A DNA stretch of 64,000 bases from Schistocephalus solidus (taxonomy: Eukaryota > Platyhelminthes > Cestoda > Diphyllobothriidea > Diphyllobothriidae). Positions 44,571 to 56,428 of this stretch are shown piece after piece. The translations under genes were made by a program, and so were the position numbers. The notes under the pieces were generated by a model, which saw nothing but the letters and a program-made list of their open reading frames with translations, was not told where the DNA came from and ran no database searches. The stretch's first letter is position 1. Every line of letters starts with the position of its first letter. The DNA lies in contig WEDG01002888.1 of the NCBI GenBank assembly GCA_017591395.1, positions 1 to 64,000 of the forward strand. The letters run 5' to 3'.

Positions 44571-45615
44571 ATGGTGAACGACGGCGTACAGGACCACGAC
44601 TGTGGTAAAATAATGTTTGGCGGGTGACGTTAAGTTCTGGCAAATCATCAAGGGACTAAGGGAAATCAAAAAACCTTCAAAATAATTTACACCTACTGCA
44701 AACGTGGTTCGAGAACTGTCTCCTCGTGTTCAAAGTGCAGAAGTGTGCCATCTATCATCTGAGTCCAACCAACTACGAATCAAATGAGGGCGTCAGGGCA
44801 TATCTCCTAAAGGCATAAATCTTCCCGTAGAATCTTTCCAGAAGGATCACGGGTTTTGATGCAGAGCAACATGAAACCAGCACTGCAGTGCACGAAGGCC
44901 ACAAAAAAGTCCATGGGAGCACTACATACAATCAAAATGACAATTTAACCTTTGACAAAGATTTTTTGGGAGACTGTACGGTACCTTTGTTTGGCTTCAT
45001 CTAGAATATGGCGTACAAGCATGGCGGCTATGGCTGGCAAAGATAAAACATGCCTCTGAAAATACCACGCCGTGCAACAAAACTGGTAATTGGTTTAAAA
45101 GATCGATCGCACATTGAAAGTCGTCACTGCCCTAATCTATTTCCTCTGTGTTAAAGGCAACAAAGAGGCGATCTTATCCTGGTTTACAAGATTATACATG
45201 ACCTTGACGATGGATTGAACTTTGAGGACATGTTTCAGTAGCACCTTTCTCTAAATCTTCGGGAAAACTCGATGAAGCTGCAAACGAAAATGTTCAGGCT
45301 GAACCTCCGCTATGAATTTTTCATGCAAAGGGTAGTAGATAGCTGGAATGATCTCCTATAATAATTGTTGGGGCGACATCCCTTTAGGTGTTCAAGAAAG
45401 GCATGGATGACTATATGTGTCCTCTGCTTTCCCTCGATAACCTGAACCTCAACTAACTGCCCCGTGAACTATCAAAGTACTATACTACTCATATCTTGTG
45501 AGTTATCTGTTTATAGTTATAATTTTGATATATATATCCCGCAGTATCCAACGCATATGCATGTAAACAATAGGGTTTTCAAAGGCATTGCCTATTATCC
45601 TTACAAAATAAACTG
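44570..45615 (+). mobile_element. CR1-like LINE family H, decayed 3' end
   Basis: Plus-strand fragments include DDVKFWQ (active-site relic, about 44620), YGTFVWLHLEYGVQAW (about 44975-45020) and traces of the post-RT region. The 3' end at 45572-45602 has AGGGTTTTCAAAGGC-ATT-GCCT followed by an AATAAACTGAA-like tandem tail. Confidence 0.6.
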
Positions 45616-45639
45616 AAATAAACTAAAACCCAGTTTCAT

Positions 45640-46500
45640 TCAACCGTTATTACAGATTTAAATGGTTCAAGCTAAAACCAACTCCTGCACCATAGTTGAC
45701 TTAACTGACGTTTTCTTCTTTTGGTCCCTATTTCAGAATGCATGGGTTCGGGCAGCTTTTTGAATAGCATCGGTTCCGTTAAGTTTAGTTATGTGATCCA
45801 TCACGTTTATCGTGTGCATTTTCATTGCCGTATTCCTGTTCCATAGCTAAAAACAGTTTTCCGTCTCATATAATCACCTTCTGTATTCATCCCGCATAGT
45901 TCTTATAACATTGCGTTGACGTTATTTTCCTTTGTTCTGCCTAACCAGTTTCTGTATTGCTTTAACAATTTTTTGTTTCATATCGCCAGGTGTTTCCTGC
46001 ATTCGATCGTGAATAAATTAAGCGGGCCTTGTTTTCACCTACTATATCATTATGATCGATTCCGTGAGATGCACATCTTGTATGTATGATGACCTAAGCA
46101 GTCGTTTAGAACCGATCACTGGGGTTTTATTGCTGAAATCATCCAATATCCCAGCCAGCAGTGCCAAAAAGTCCCAATAGGTACCCTCTTTCCGGCCGTC
46201 ACTAAACAATATGTGACGCTGGACGATGATGCTTTTATTTTCCTCTCGTGCCTGCTCGCAACAAACAGTGAAGTATATACTTACCTCGATCAGGTATCTC
46301 CTGGTAGTGCCAATTCCCGGTCATCTACATTTTCAGACAACCAGGTTTCTGTCAAAGAGCTTGTGCCGGGGGAAAGTTTGCGGGTGTGGATTTCCAATTC
46401 ATTTAATTTGGACAGTATATTTTGTACATAAGTGTAATAAAATGTGAGTTTCATATACTTGGGAAGGTTAATCACGGTGCAGCCTGATCTCAAATTTACA
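45640..46500 (-). pseudogene. CR1-like LINE endonuclease-linker relic
   Basis: 46290-46490 (minus) reads NILSKLNELEIHTRKLSPGT and SLTETWLSENVDDRELALPG, the endonuclease N-terminus with the catalytic ETW region. Weak traces continue to a basic linker (45850-46020, for example KKLLKQYRNW and QRNVIRTMRDEYRR). The family is undetermined (A-like). Confidence 0.5.
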
Positions 46501-46564
46501 GAACCTATTGTTTCATAATTCGCTTTGGTTCGGTCCAACTAATTAGGGGAGCATGCTGCATTAT

Positions 46565-46629
46565 CTATATATATGTATATTTGAAGGGTTACAGGCATTG
46601 CCCTTGATGACCCTATTAATATAAAACTA
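46565..46629 (-). mobile_element. 3' end of the interrupted full-length LINE B
   Basis: GAAGGGTTACAGGCATTGCC...GACCCTATTAAT is the family B 3' terminus. It continues, after the 12-bp duplication, with the sequence resuming at 54308. The join matches other B copies (18850-18880; 49600-49630 inverted) without gap. The tail is AT-rich (ATATATGTATATT). Confidence 0.85.
46618..46629. repeat. Target-site duplication, left copy
   Basis: AATATAAAACTA, identical to 54296-54307. It marks the left boundary of the D insertion. Confidence 0.85.
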
Positions 46630-47083
46630 GGGGTGTAGGGGTACTAGTTAGGGTAGCACCACACAGATAGCATTTGGTCGCTCCATTTGTCTCGTACAGG
46701 CGGTGAATGCTCCTGTGGCCGCCTCTAACTGGTACCCAACTCTCACCTGTGGCTCCTCGAAGTTAAGTTCTTCCCAGCGTCCTCACCCCGGGCAACCGTA
46801 ACGACCGGCGGGCTAAACCAGGTGAGGGTCTCCGGTGTTGTGTGTGCCTCCACACCCGGTATGTCTGACTCCCGAACTTCCCACCTCCCCCCTCTCAAAA
46901 ATTCCTACGGTGGGGGCGACAGCAACCCAGTAGGCAGCACAGGCTAACTCGGGTCGTTCTCCCACTAAAACAAATCCGTGACCCATAATGGAGTTCGGCA
47001 GCCGTCTGGGATGTCCGGGCAGCCCTATTTAGGGACAGCACTGCTTGCCTCCTCGCGGAGGAAGGGGCTAGTAAAGGTATCCT

Positions 47084-47090
47084 AAACAAA
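47084..47090. repeat. Target-site duplication of nested LINE B, left
   Basis: AAACAAA, matched at 49674-49680. Removing the intervening LINE rejoins the D 5' UTR as ...GGTATCCTAAACAAATGCTGG. Confidence 0.7.
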
Positions 47091-49673
47091 CTTCTCTCTC
47101 AGTACGTCACCTTTGGAACACGGACGAGAGAAGGACAACAATCAAACTGGTCTTGACCTGATTTTACCCGAGATGAGGAAAATATGCTAGACCTACAGGA
47201 TCGACCGCCATTAGGTTCAAGTGATCACATTACGCTGTGCTTCGAGTACTCACTGTTTTCCAAACCAAATTTGCGATACTTGGGTAAGAAACATTTGGAA
47301 GGGGGGGACTACTCACTTATGAGAAGACAACTGTCCAGAGATATCCTGGGAAACAGAACTACATGATGAAACCAATAAAGATTGGACGACATTGAGTTCG
47401 TTATTGAAAAGGATTGTTTACCTCAACTGTCCTCTCAGGAAAAAAAGACAACCACAAACCGCCCAAAGTGGATAAACTCAACTTTGCAGGCCTCTTTTCA
47501 AAAAAAGAAATCGCTTCTGGAGGCGTTACAGACAAACCGGCTCCGATGCTCACTTACGGGAATATAAGCAACAACGCAACGTTTGTAAATGTGAGGCTAC
47601 TAAGCTGCGGAGGAAGTTTGAGCTAAACATACTGCAAAAAAATCGTTGGAACACCCCAAAAATGCTTTACGGCTACATACGGAGTACAAAGAGAATTCAG
47701 GAGATGATACCTGCCCTTAGGTCTGCAGACGGAAAAACTGGAGACCGATGACCAGGTTAAAGCATCCCTTCTTTTCCAAATTCTTCCAGACCGTCTTCAC
47801 TAGAGAGCCTAATAATTTTGCTGCTATTCAAATAGTTTGTCAACCAATGTGTACCCCCCTTTTTACCTTACTCCTCCATCTCCTCCCTCATCCACAACGG
47901 AGGACCTAGACCTAGACTTTTCACCGACCGTGAGTTAAAACCAGGTACTCCGTATAAAACCAGCCAAGTCGCCTGGGCCGGATAGGAATTCCTGCATTAG
48001 CCCTAAGAGAACTTGCTAACGAGACTGTGTATACCACTGTCCATCATATTCCAAAAGTCCTTTGAAGAAAGCAAAACTCCCGGAAGAATGGAAATGCGCA
48101 TTCATCGCCCCGATCTATAAAGGAGGTTCACGACTCGACTGTGAAAATTACCGCCCTGTCAGTTTAGCACTAGCATGCAAAATAATGGAGCGTATTATCA
48201 AAAGGCATTTAATGCGCTATCTGGAAAACAACCAAATCCTATGCGATGCCCTAACAGCTTCCGTCCAGGACGTTCCTGTCTCACGAGTGCCCTCCAGTCG
48301 CTTTTGAGAAATGGACAAAAGGCCACAGATAAAGGGTCATGCAGTAGATGTTGTATTTTTTGACTTCAAAGAAAGCCTTTGATGAGTGTACCACACGGGC
48401 TTCTTTTTGCAGAAGATTTGGAACGTAGATTCAGGGAAAACTTTTTCAATTGGATCAAGAGTTTCTTGTCTTTTCCAGAGTACAGAGAGTTGTTGTTGGA
48501 AACTCTAGCTCAGAATGGGTAAAAAGTAGAAAGTGGTGTTCCACAGGGTTCTGTTTTGGGCCCCTACTCTTCCTAATCTACGTGAACGACTGTCTCAATG
48601 ACCTAGATTGTGAAGCCGTCATGTTTGCAGATGACATTAAAATATGGACTGAAGTCAGCTGCGCTGATGACGCAAAAGGGTTACAATCGAATATCGACAA
48701 ACTAAGTGCCTGGTCGGCTAAGTGGCTTCTTAAGTTTAATGTATCCAAGTGCGTGATCCTACATCTAAGCGCCGATCGAAAAGTATCTCTGAGACACCAG
48801 TACTTTATTAATGGCACTGCATTAAAAGAGGTCGAAACATACAAAGATCTGGGCATGTGGACAACTGTGAATTTGATGCCCTCAGAACACTGTAAAGAAG
48901 CAGTCCAGAGGCAACATGTACACTACATTGGATCAGACGTGCGTTTAAAATATTTCCCCCTGATCTATTCGGAAAAGTCTATGGCGCCTTTGTGAGACCA
49001 CATTTAGATTACGAAGTACCAGCTTGGATACATTGGATGAAGAAAGATGTTGACCTCCTCGAACAGGTGCAACGGAGAGCAACGAAGATGGTTGACGGTC
49101 TTAAGACTTTACCGTACCAAGACAGATTGAAAAAGCTTGACTTATTTCCCTCTTTACCTACAGGCGCTTACGGTGTAGCCTGCTCTGGACATTCCGGATT
49201 ATTCGGGGCCATGATTCCTCCCCTGAGATCGGAGGATTTCTTCGACTTTGCCTGCACAACTCATCTGCGTGGTCATCCTTACAAGGTTAATAGCGAACGC
49301 ACGCGATTGAACCTCAGAAAGTTTTGTTTCAGCCAACGAGTGGTTCGACCTTGGAACTCGTTACCAAGCGAGATGGTTAACTCTGAAAAGCATTATTGAT
49401 TTTAAAAAGGAAGGCGATTGCATTGTATTTGACAAAAGACGACTGTCACAGCATGATTTCTTAAAACCAGCCTTTTTAAATCTTTCGCTCTACTTTTTCT
49501 TCCACAATGTTTCGCCTATGGCTGTGAAAACGCATTTGAAGTTATGTTATGCTTTGACTCAAACATTTTTAAATGTTCACCATTTTATATTGACTGTACA
49601 CATGCAATGATAACTTAACATTAATAGGGTCATCAAGGGCAATGCCTGTAACCCTTCAAAATATACAATATAC
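47091..49673 (+). mobile_element. CR1-like LINE family B, 5'-truncated, nested in D
   Basis: It begins inside the endonuclease (CTTCTCTCTCAGTACGTCAC) and ends with the B stem-loop (49626-49656) and TATACAA repeats. Duplicated AAACAAA flanks it (47084-47090, 49674-49680). Orientation is opposite to the LINE B in which D itself is inserted. This makes a B-in-D-in-B nest. Confidence 0.85.
47184..49399 (+). pseudogene. LINE B endonuclease end and reverse transcriptase
   Basis: 47184-47366 has MLDLQDRPPLGSSDHITLCF (SDH motif). The linker follows (47382-47626). RT fragments include EEWKCAFIAPIYKGGSRLDC (about 48085) and 48450-48995 with FGPLLFLIYVNDCLNDLDCE and the intact MFADDIKIWTEVSC. 48992-49399 has MRPHLDYEVPAWIHW, EQVQRRATKMVDGL and LRGHPYKVNSERTRLNLRKF. 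Several frameshifts are present. Confidence 0.8.
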
Positions 49674-49807
49674 AAACAAATGCTGGGTCTCACGTCTTCT
49701 GCAGCCGGCCGCGGCTCGCAGATCGCAAAATACGCGGTCGTTAAACTCAAACAAACAACAATACCCCCCGTCCCAATCCCCCTCGCCATACCCTCCAGGC
49801 TGTTCGG

Positions 49808-50602
49808 GTGAGTCCACTCACACTGGCAGCCTGGAATGTTCGTTCCCTTTTAGACAATCCTAGGAACAACCGACCGGTACGGAGGATGGCGCTAGTCGCT
49901 CGAGAACTAGCGCGCTGCAAGGTGGACATTGCTGCTCTCAGCGAGACCGGATTCTCTGAGCAGGGTCAGCTGGACGAGGTTGGTGCCGTCTACACCTTCT
50001 TCTGGAGCGGCCGTTGGAAGGCAGAGTGACGCAACGCTGGTGTTGCCTTTGCCATCCGGAACTACATTGTTGGACGTCTGCCCTGTCTTCCGCAGGGTAT
50101 CAATTATCGCCTGATGAGCCTCCGCCGTCCTCTTCGGGGAGACCAGTTCGCCACCATCATCAGCGCCTACGCTCCCCCAAAGACGAGCTCTGATGCGGCG
50201 AAGGACAAATTCTACGAGGACCTACACGCCTTGCTGGCGACTTTGCCGAAAGAGGACAAGTTAATTGTCCTTGATGACTTCAATGCCCGCGTCGGGACGG
50301 ACCACGCTGCCTGGCAGGGAGTGCTGGGTCCCCACGGTCTCGGTAGCTGTAACGATAACGGCCTCCTTCTTCTGCGCACGTGTGCGGAACACCGTCTCCT
50401 GCTGAACAACACCTTCTTCCGCCTTCCAACGCGGGAGAAGGCCACGCGGATGCACCCTCGGTCGCGGCGCTGGCATCTGCTGGACTATGTTCTCGTCCGG
50501 AGGCGAGATCGACAGGACGTGCTGGTAACCAAGGCGATCCGCGATGCCAATGGTAGGACAGATCACCGCCTCGTCATCTCCCAGATGAGGCTCCGACTGT
50601 AA
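49808..50602 (+). pseudogene. LINE D endonuclease domain
   Basis: The first block reads LTLAAWNVRSLLDNPRNNRP and DIAALSETGFSEQGQLDEVG (SET in the catalytic Glu region). After a frameshift near 50028, 50114-50602 has [39 protein letters not shown] and [17 protein letters not shown]. The usual GDFN is DDFN here, a substitution next to catalytic residues. The downstream frame continues RRRPQGKRPPCKLN into the linker in a different frame. Confidence 0.8.
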
Positions 50603-50699
50603 CCCCGACGAAGGCCCCAAGGTAAGAGGCCGCCATGTAAGTTAAATACTCTTTTATTAAATTTGCCTGCTCACTGATTTGATTTCAGCAACAAAATAA

Positions 50700-52600
50700 C
50701 CGAGAAACTGGAGGACCTGCGTGCTCCAGATAATAACGGCACCGTGGAGACACGATGGTGTCAACTGCGAAATGTCATCCAGTCCACCGCCCTCAATGTC
50801 CTCGGACGCGCACGCCGTCGACACCAGGACTGGTTTGACGACAATGACGCCGACATCAGCAATTTACTCGCGGAATAGAATGGACTACACAAAGCCTACA
50901 TGGACCTTCGAACTGACGCCACCAAAACAGCCTTCTTCAGATGCCGGCGCCTTATACAACAACGGCTGCAGGAGATGCAGGATGCCTGGATGATCCGAAA
51001 GGCTGAGGAAATCCAGGGGTATGCGGACCGCAATGAAATGAAAAACTTTTTCAAAGCCATCAAGTTCATCTACGGCCCGTGTATCAAGGGGACCGTACCG
51101 CTGCTCAGCTCTGACGGCACAACACTGCTGACAGAGAAATCGCAAATTCTGAAGCGCTGGGCCGAGCACTTTAGAAATGTCCTTAATTTCTCATCAGCCA
51201 TCTCCGATGCTGCCATTGACCGGCTTACTCAAGTGGACACGAACAATAACCTGGATCTGCCGCCTTCCCTACCAGAAACCATCCGGGCCGTGCAGCAGAT
51301 TTCAAGTGGTAAAGCACCGGGATCCGACACAATCCCACCGGAAGTCTACAAGCACGGTGGGCCCCGGCTGATGGCAGAACTCACAACACTCTTCCAGGAG
51401 ATGTGGCGCCAAGGACAAGTTCCTCAGGATTTCAAAGACACGACCATCGTCCATCTCTACAAACGGAAGGGGAAACCGGCAACTCTGTGATAATCACAGA
51501 GGCATCTCGTTGCTCAACATCGCCGGGAAGATCTTCGCCCGTATCCTTCTCAATCGTCTGAACTGTCACCTAGAGCAGGGCCTGCTCCCGAAAAGCCAAT
51601 GTGGCTTCCGCCGACACCGCGGAACAACCGATATGATCTTTGCCGCCCGCCAGCTACAAGAGAAGTGCCAGGAGATGCATACTCACCTATACACTACCTT
51701 CGTGGATCTAACGAAAGCCTTTGACATGGTGAATCGTAACGGACTGGGGAAAGTTATGCAGAAATTTGGTTGTCCTGAGCGGTTCACGCACATGGTGCGT
51801 CAGCTTCATGACGGGATGACGGCGCACGTCACTGACAACGGGACGGTATCCGAAGCATTCGCAGTGACCAACGGAGGGAAGCAGGGCTGCGTATTGGCTC
51901 CCACCCTGTTCAGTCTCATGTTCTCGGCTTTGCTGATGGACGCCTACCGTGATGAGCAGCCTGGTATCCGCATCGCCTACAGAACTGACGGGCACCTTCT
52001 CAACAGTCGGCGTATGCAGGCTCCAACGCGCGTGTCTACGACTGCAGTCCATGACTTGCTCTTCGCGGACGACTGCGCCCTTAACACCGTGACGGAGGAG
52101 GACATGCAAAGGAGCATGGACCTCTTCTCCGAAGGCTGCGCCGATTTTGGATTAACAATCAGTACAGCCCAAAACGGTTGTCATGCACCAGCCGCCACCC
52201 AGCGCGGAATACAATGCTCCCTCGAATCAATGTCAACGGTGCTCAACTCCAAAAACGTGGAAACCTTCGTTTTTATCTAGGAAGCACGACGTCGCGCAAC
52301 ACGAGAATCGATGACGAGGTTGTCCAACGGATCTCCAAAGCTAGTCAAGCCTTCGGCCAGCTGCAGGCCTCCCATGTGGAATCGCCACGGTATTCCGCGA
52401 ACACCAAACTGAAGATGTACAAGGCCGTCGTCTTGACGACACTCCTTTACGGAGCGGAAACCTGGACCGTCTACTCGAACCAAGCCAGGAAGCTGAATCA
52501 CTTTCATCTCAGCTGCCTCCGCAGAATACTGAAACTGAGATGGCAAGACAGGATCCCTGGACACGGAAGTCCTGGAGCGGACCGGAATCCTCAGCATCCA
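50700..52600 (+). pseudogene. LINE D reverse transcriptase
   Basis: 50900-51490 covers linker and RT fingers: ADRNEMKNFFKAIKFIYGPC, SSGKAPGSDTIPPEVYKHGG and DTTIVHLYKRKG, ending by a one-base frameshift. 51510-52280 covers LLNIAGKIFARILLNRLNCH, SQCGFRRHRGTTDMIF, TTFVDLTKAFDMVNRN, GGKQGCVLAPTLFSLMFSAL and the active site [17 protein letters not shown] frameshift near 52160 precedes the thumb (52178-52600; [20 protein letters not shown]). It would perform target-primed reverse transcription if intact. Confidence 0.85.
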
Positions 52601-52616
52601 TGCCATGCTGAGGTAA

Positions 52617-53435
52617 ATGCAACTGCGATGGAGCGGCCACCTGGTAAGAATGGACGACGAGCGACTACCCAAACGACTTTTCTACGGAGATGTCGCTACG
52701 GGTTCTCGTCGGCAGGGAGGTCAAAAACGACGCTACAAGGACACTTTGAAGAAATCACTGAAGCAACTGCAAATCAACTCGGCGAAATGGGAGGACCTCG
52801 CCCAGGATAGACCGGCATGGAGAAGAGCAGTGAAGACTGGTTCAGCAATCTATGAGGCAAACAGGATCGCCGCCGCCAAGGCCAAAAGAGCGGCACGAAA
52901 TTCACCAGCGCCACGGACCAACACCGCCAATGCCCAGGCCCTGCCAACATGCCCGCGCTGTCAACGCATCTTCCGCGCGCGAGTCGGCCTGGTTGGACAT
53001 CTTCGGACGCAATGCACCAACAATCCGACAATTCCAATTTCTACGTCAAATTCTGCCAACCCTCCTTCTGACTCCCCCACCCTCACTCCTGGCAGCAATT
53101 CCATTACTCCCACCATTATAGAGACCACATACATCTACTCATCACCTGTTACCTCACCACCGCAACCACCACCACAACCACCACCGCCTTCGCCTTCACT
53201 AACACCACCACCACCATCAGCGATGGGGAATCTCTCCTAAGCTGTACTCAATGCAACCGCCCGCATCGGCATGATTGGTCACTTGCGAATACATCGTACA
53301 GAGACCGGTGAGCCAGTGCCTGGAGCACCATCACACAGCAGAGATCGTCGCCTCCACTGCCCTCATTGTCCTCGCGCATTCACTCATCGCATGGGCCTAT
53401 TAGGACACATGCGCCTCCACGACAACCTCCGGTAA
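52617..53435 (+). pseudogene. LINE D C-terminal region with zinc fingers
   Basis: [20 protein letters not shown] is the conserved post-RT block. After a basic Ala-rich stretch comes a C-x2-C finger (52950-53015, CPRCQRIFRARVGLVGHLRT). A Pro/Thr/Ser-rich linker follows (53040-53220). A second finger is degenerate (about 53249-53295, IGHLRIHR). A third is intact (53358-53420, CPHCPRAFTHRMGLLGHMRL then H), with stop TAA at 53433-53435. The first frame closes at 53240; a frameshift separates it from the last finger. Finger order follows the RT, unlike the N-terminal fingers of R2-type elements. Confidence 0.75.
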
Positions 53436-54295
53436 ACCACCGGAGGCTAAGCTACATCAGCGCACACTACCTACACCAATACATCGACAACACCCTCACA
53501 ATCACCATTTACCAGAGTATATCATGGTTTCCTAGAAACCGTGGCTGGGAAGTCTGCCAATCTGACGCTTCCACCAGACAACGCCGTCGGCTCAGTGTAT
53601 GTGCTGTGTGTGTCGAGTGGCTGACCAGTGGACTGGGAGTCAGACGGCGATGGCTGCTCCATATCCCCTGAGTTTGTGAATCCTGATGTGTGCGTTATGG
53701 GGGCAGGTCATGCTCTTGCGCGCGAAGACGGGTACGCCGATCCGTCAGCCCATGCGCCCACTCCCACATCAGGCAACTGACCGGCTCGGACGGTGTCTGA
53801 TGGTGAAGTGGGGAGAAAGTGAGTCGACAGCTCAGCGCATGTTCCTCACTATAAACAATCTAACACGCTTAAAACTATCACGGTGCGCTAAAAGCCGTGG
53901 CTTGGAAGGTTGCCATCTGACGGGATAACTCGGACCGCGTGGTCAGCCCAATGTGTGTTTTGTGTGGAGTGGCTGACTGGCGAACTGAGAGTCAGGCTGC
54001 AATGGCTCCTTCTTAATGTGGTCTTTATGGCACTCCCACTCTGTGGGATCCGAGCCAGGTGTGGTGGTACGCCCAGGGGCGGCTCAGGCCGCGCCAGCCA
54101 CCTGTGCCCTCTCCCATCTCCGGTCTTCTTGACTCTTTTTTGACACCGGGCTCAGGTGGGGGAGGAGGAGAGAGTGCGGTAGCTGCAGCGCAAGGCGACT
54201 ATCACTTAAAACTAATTCACGCGCAAGTCACCGTCCCTGCACCACCTGGTGTGGAGCATACGGTGGACTTCGTCGAAATCGACGGTCGAACTGCC
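53436..54295 (+). other. LINE D 3' UTR with internal direct duplication
   Basis: Two imperfect copies about 360 bp apart: 53535-53670 and 53890-54020. They share CCGTGGCT(G/T)GGAAG, GAGTGGCTGAC and GAGAGTCAG-like words. The terminal ~100 bp (54195-54295) recurs inverted at 27420-27520 and partly at 32700-32780. Confidence 0.6.
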
Positions 54296-54307
54296 AATAT
54301 AAAACTA
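54296..54307. repeat. Target-site duplication, right copy
   Basis: AATATAAAACTA, identical to 46618-46629. It marks the right boundary of the D insertion inside the LINE B 3' UTR. Confidence 0.85.
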
Positions 54308-54611
54308 TCATTCCATGTGTACAGTCAATATAAAAAATGGTGTACATTTAAAAATGTTTGAGTCAAAGCATAACATAACTTCAAATGCGTGTTCAGAGAT
54401 TTAAGCGAAACATTGTGGAAGAAAAGTAGAAACCGAAAGATTTTTAAAGGCTGGTTTTAAGTAATTATGTTGCGAGAGTCATCTGTTTGTCAAATATTAT
54501 GTCATCAAGCCTTCTTTTAAAATCATTAATGCTGTCAGAGGTAACCGTCTCAATTGGTAAACGAGTTCCAAGCTAGTACCACTCGTCGGCTGAAAAAAAA
54601 CTTTCTGAGAT

Positions 54612-56247
54612 TCAATCGCGTGCGTTCGCTATTTGACCTTTGTAAGGATGATCACGCAGATGAGTTGTGCAGGCAAACTCGACGAAATCCTCCAATCTCA
54701 GGGAGGAATCATGGCTCCGGATAATCCGGAATGTCCAGAGCAGGCTAGACCGTAAGTGCCTGTAGGAAAGAGGAAATAAGTCAAGCTTTTTCAATCTGTC
54801 TTGGTACGGTAAAGTCTTAAAAACGTCGACGATCTTCGTTGCTCTCCGTTGCACCTGTTCGAGGAGGTCAACATCTTTCTTCATCCACGGTAAACCAGGC
54901 TGGTATTCCGTAATCTAATTGCGGTCTAACGAAGATGCCATATACTTTTCCGAAGAGATGAGGGGGAAATATTTTAAACGCACGTCTGATCCAATGCAGT
55001 GTACATGTTGCCTTTTGAACTGCTTTCTTACAGTGTTCTGAGGGCATCAAATTTTCAGTTGTCCACATGCCCAGATCTTTGTGTGTTTCTACCTCTTTTA
55101 ATGCAGTGCCATTAATAAAGTACTGGTGTTTTAGAGATAATTTTCGACCGCCGCTTATGTGTAGGATCACGCACTTGGATACATTAAACTTTAGCATCCA
55201 CCTAGCTGACCAGGCACGTAGTTTGTCTATATTCAACTGTAACCCTTTTGCGTCATCAGCGCAGCTGACTTGAGTGCATATTTTTATGTCATCTACGAAC
55301 ATGACAGCTTCACAATCTTGGTCATTGAGACAGTCGTTAACGTAGATTAAGAAGAGTAGGGGGCCCAAAACAGAACCGTGTGGAACACCACTTTCTACTT
55401 TTGCCCATTCCGAGCTAGACTTTTCAACAACAACTCTCTGTACTCTGAAAGACAAGAAACTCTTGATGCGATTGGAAAGTTTTCCACGAATTCCGACGTT
55501 CGAAATCTTCTGTAAAAGAAGCCCGTGTGGTACGCTATCAAAGGCCTTCTTGAAGTCAAAAAACAACATCTACTGCATGATCCCTTATCTGCTGCCTTTG
55601 TCCATTTCTCGTGCGACTGAAGGGCACTCGTGAGACAGGAACATCCTGGATGGAAGCCATGTTTGACATCACATAGGATTTGGTTGTTTTCCAGATAGCG
55701 CATTAAGTGCCTTTTGATAATACGCTCCATTATTTTACACGCTATGCAAGTTAAACTGACAGGGTGGTTATTTTTCACAGTCCAGTCGTGAACCTCCTTT
55801 ATAGATCGGGGCAATGAATGCACACTTCCATTTTTCCGGGAGTTTGCTTTCTTCAAAGGACTTTTAGAATATGATGGACAATGGTAAACACAGTTCATCA
55901 GCAAGTTCTCTAAGTGATAATGCAGGAATTTTATATGGCCCAGGCGACTTGGCAGGATTTATACGAAGTAATTCGGTTCTAACTATGGTCGGTGAAAAGT
56001 CTAGGTCTAGGTCCTCTGTTATGGATGAGGTGGAGGTGGATGAGGAAGGAAAACGAGGGGTATACATTGGTTGAAAAACTGGGGGAATAGCAGGAAAATT
56101 ATAAGGCTGTCGGTTGAAGACGGTCTGAAAGAATTTTGAAAGAAGGGATGCTTTAACCTGATCGTTGGTTTCCAGTTTGCCGTCTGCAGACCTAAGGACA
56201 GGGATCATTTCCTGAATTCTCTTTGTCCGTATGTAGCCATATAGCAT
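54612..56247 (-). pseudogene. LINE B reverse transcriptase
   Basis: 55864-56247 has VRTELLRINPAKSPGPYKIP. 55395-55904 has the fingers and CDVKHGFHPGCSCLTSAL. 54868-55569 has MLFFDFKKAFDSVPHGLLLQ, ESGVPHGSVLGPLLFLIYVN and the active site MFVDDIKICTQ, where the usual A of ADD is V. 54612-54884 has EQVQRRATKIVDVFKTLPYQ and LSYRHLRSSLLWTFRIIRSH. About three frameshifts. Confidence 0.8.
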
Positions 56248-56428
56248 TTTGGGTGCTCCAACGATTTTTGAAGTATGTTTAGTTCGAACTTCATCCGCAG
56301 CTTAGAAGCCTCACATTTACAAACGTTGCATTGCTGCTTATATTCCCGTAAGTGAGCGTCGGAGCCGGTTTGTCTATAACGCTTCCAGAAGCGATTTCTT
56401 TTTTTGAAAGAGGCCTGCAAGTTTGCGT

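Larger units (their letters stand above)
46630..54295 (+). mobile_element. RTE-like LINE family D with C2H2 fingers, nested insertion
   Basis: This is a 7.67-kb insertion (about 5.1 kb without the nested B element) between 12-bp target-site duplications. It has a GC-rich 5' UTR (46630-47090 and 49681-49800), endonuclease (49808-50602), RT (50700-52600), a C-terminal region with C2H2 fingers (52617-53435) and a long 3' UTR (53436-54295) without poly(A). Several single-base indels and stops occur, so this copy is not autonomous, but decay is mild. Endonuclease-RT proteins of this type are abundant in flatworms and often mis-named as craniofacial development proteins (established knowledge). Confidence 0.85.

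Noticed and set aside
50618..50690. Apparent GTAAGA...TTTCAG intron between EN and RT of LINE D
   Set aside because: The sequence translates in frame (RRRPQGKRPPCKLNTLLLNL) with only one stop and belongs to the conserved linker, so it is coding, not an intron.
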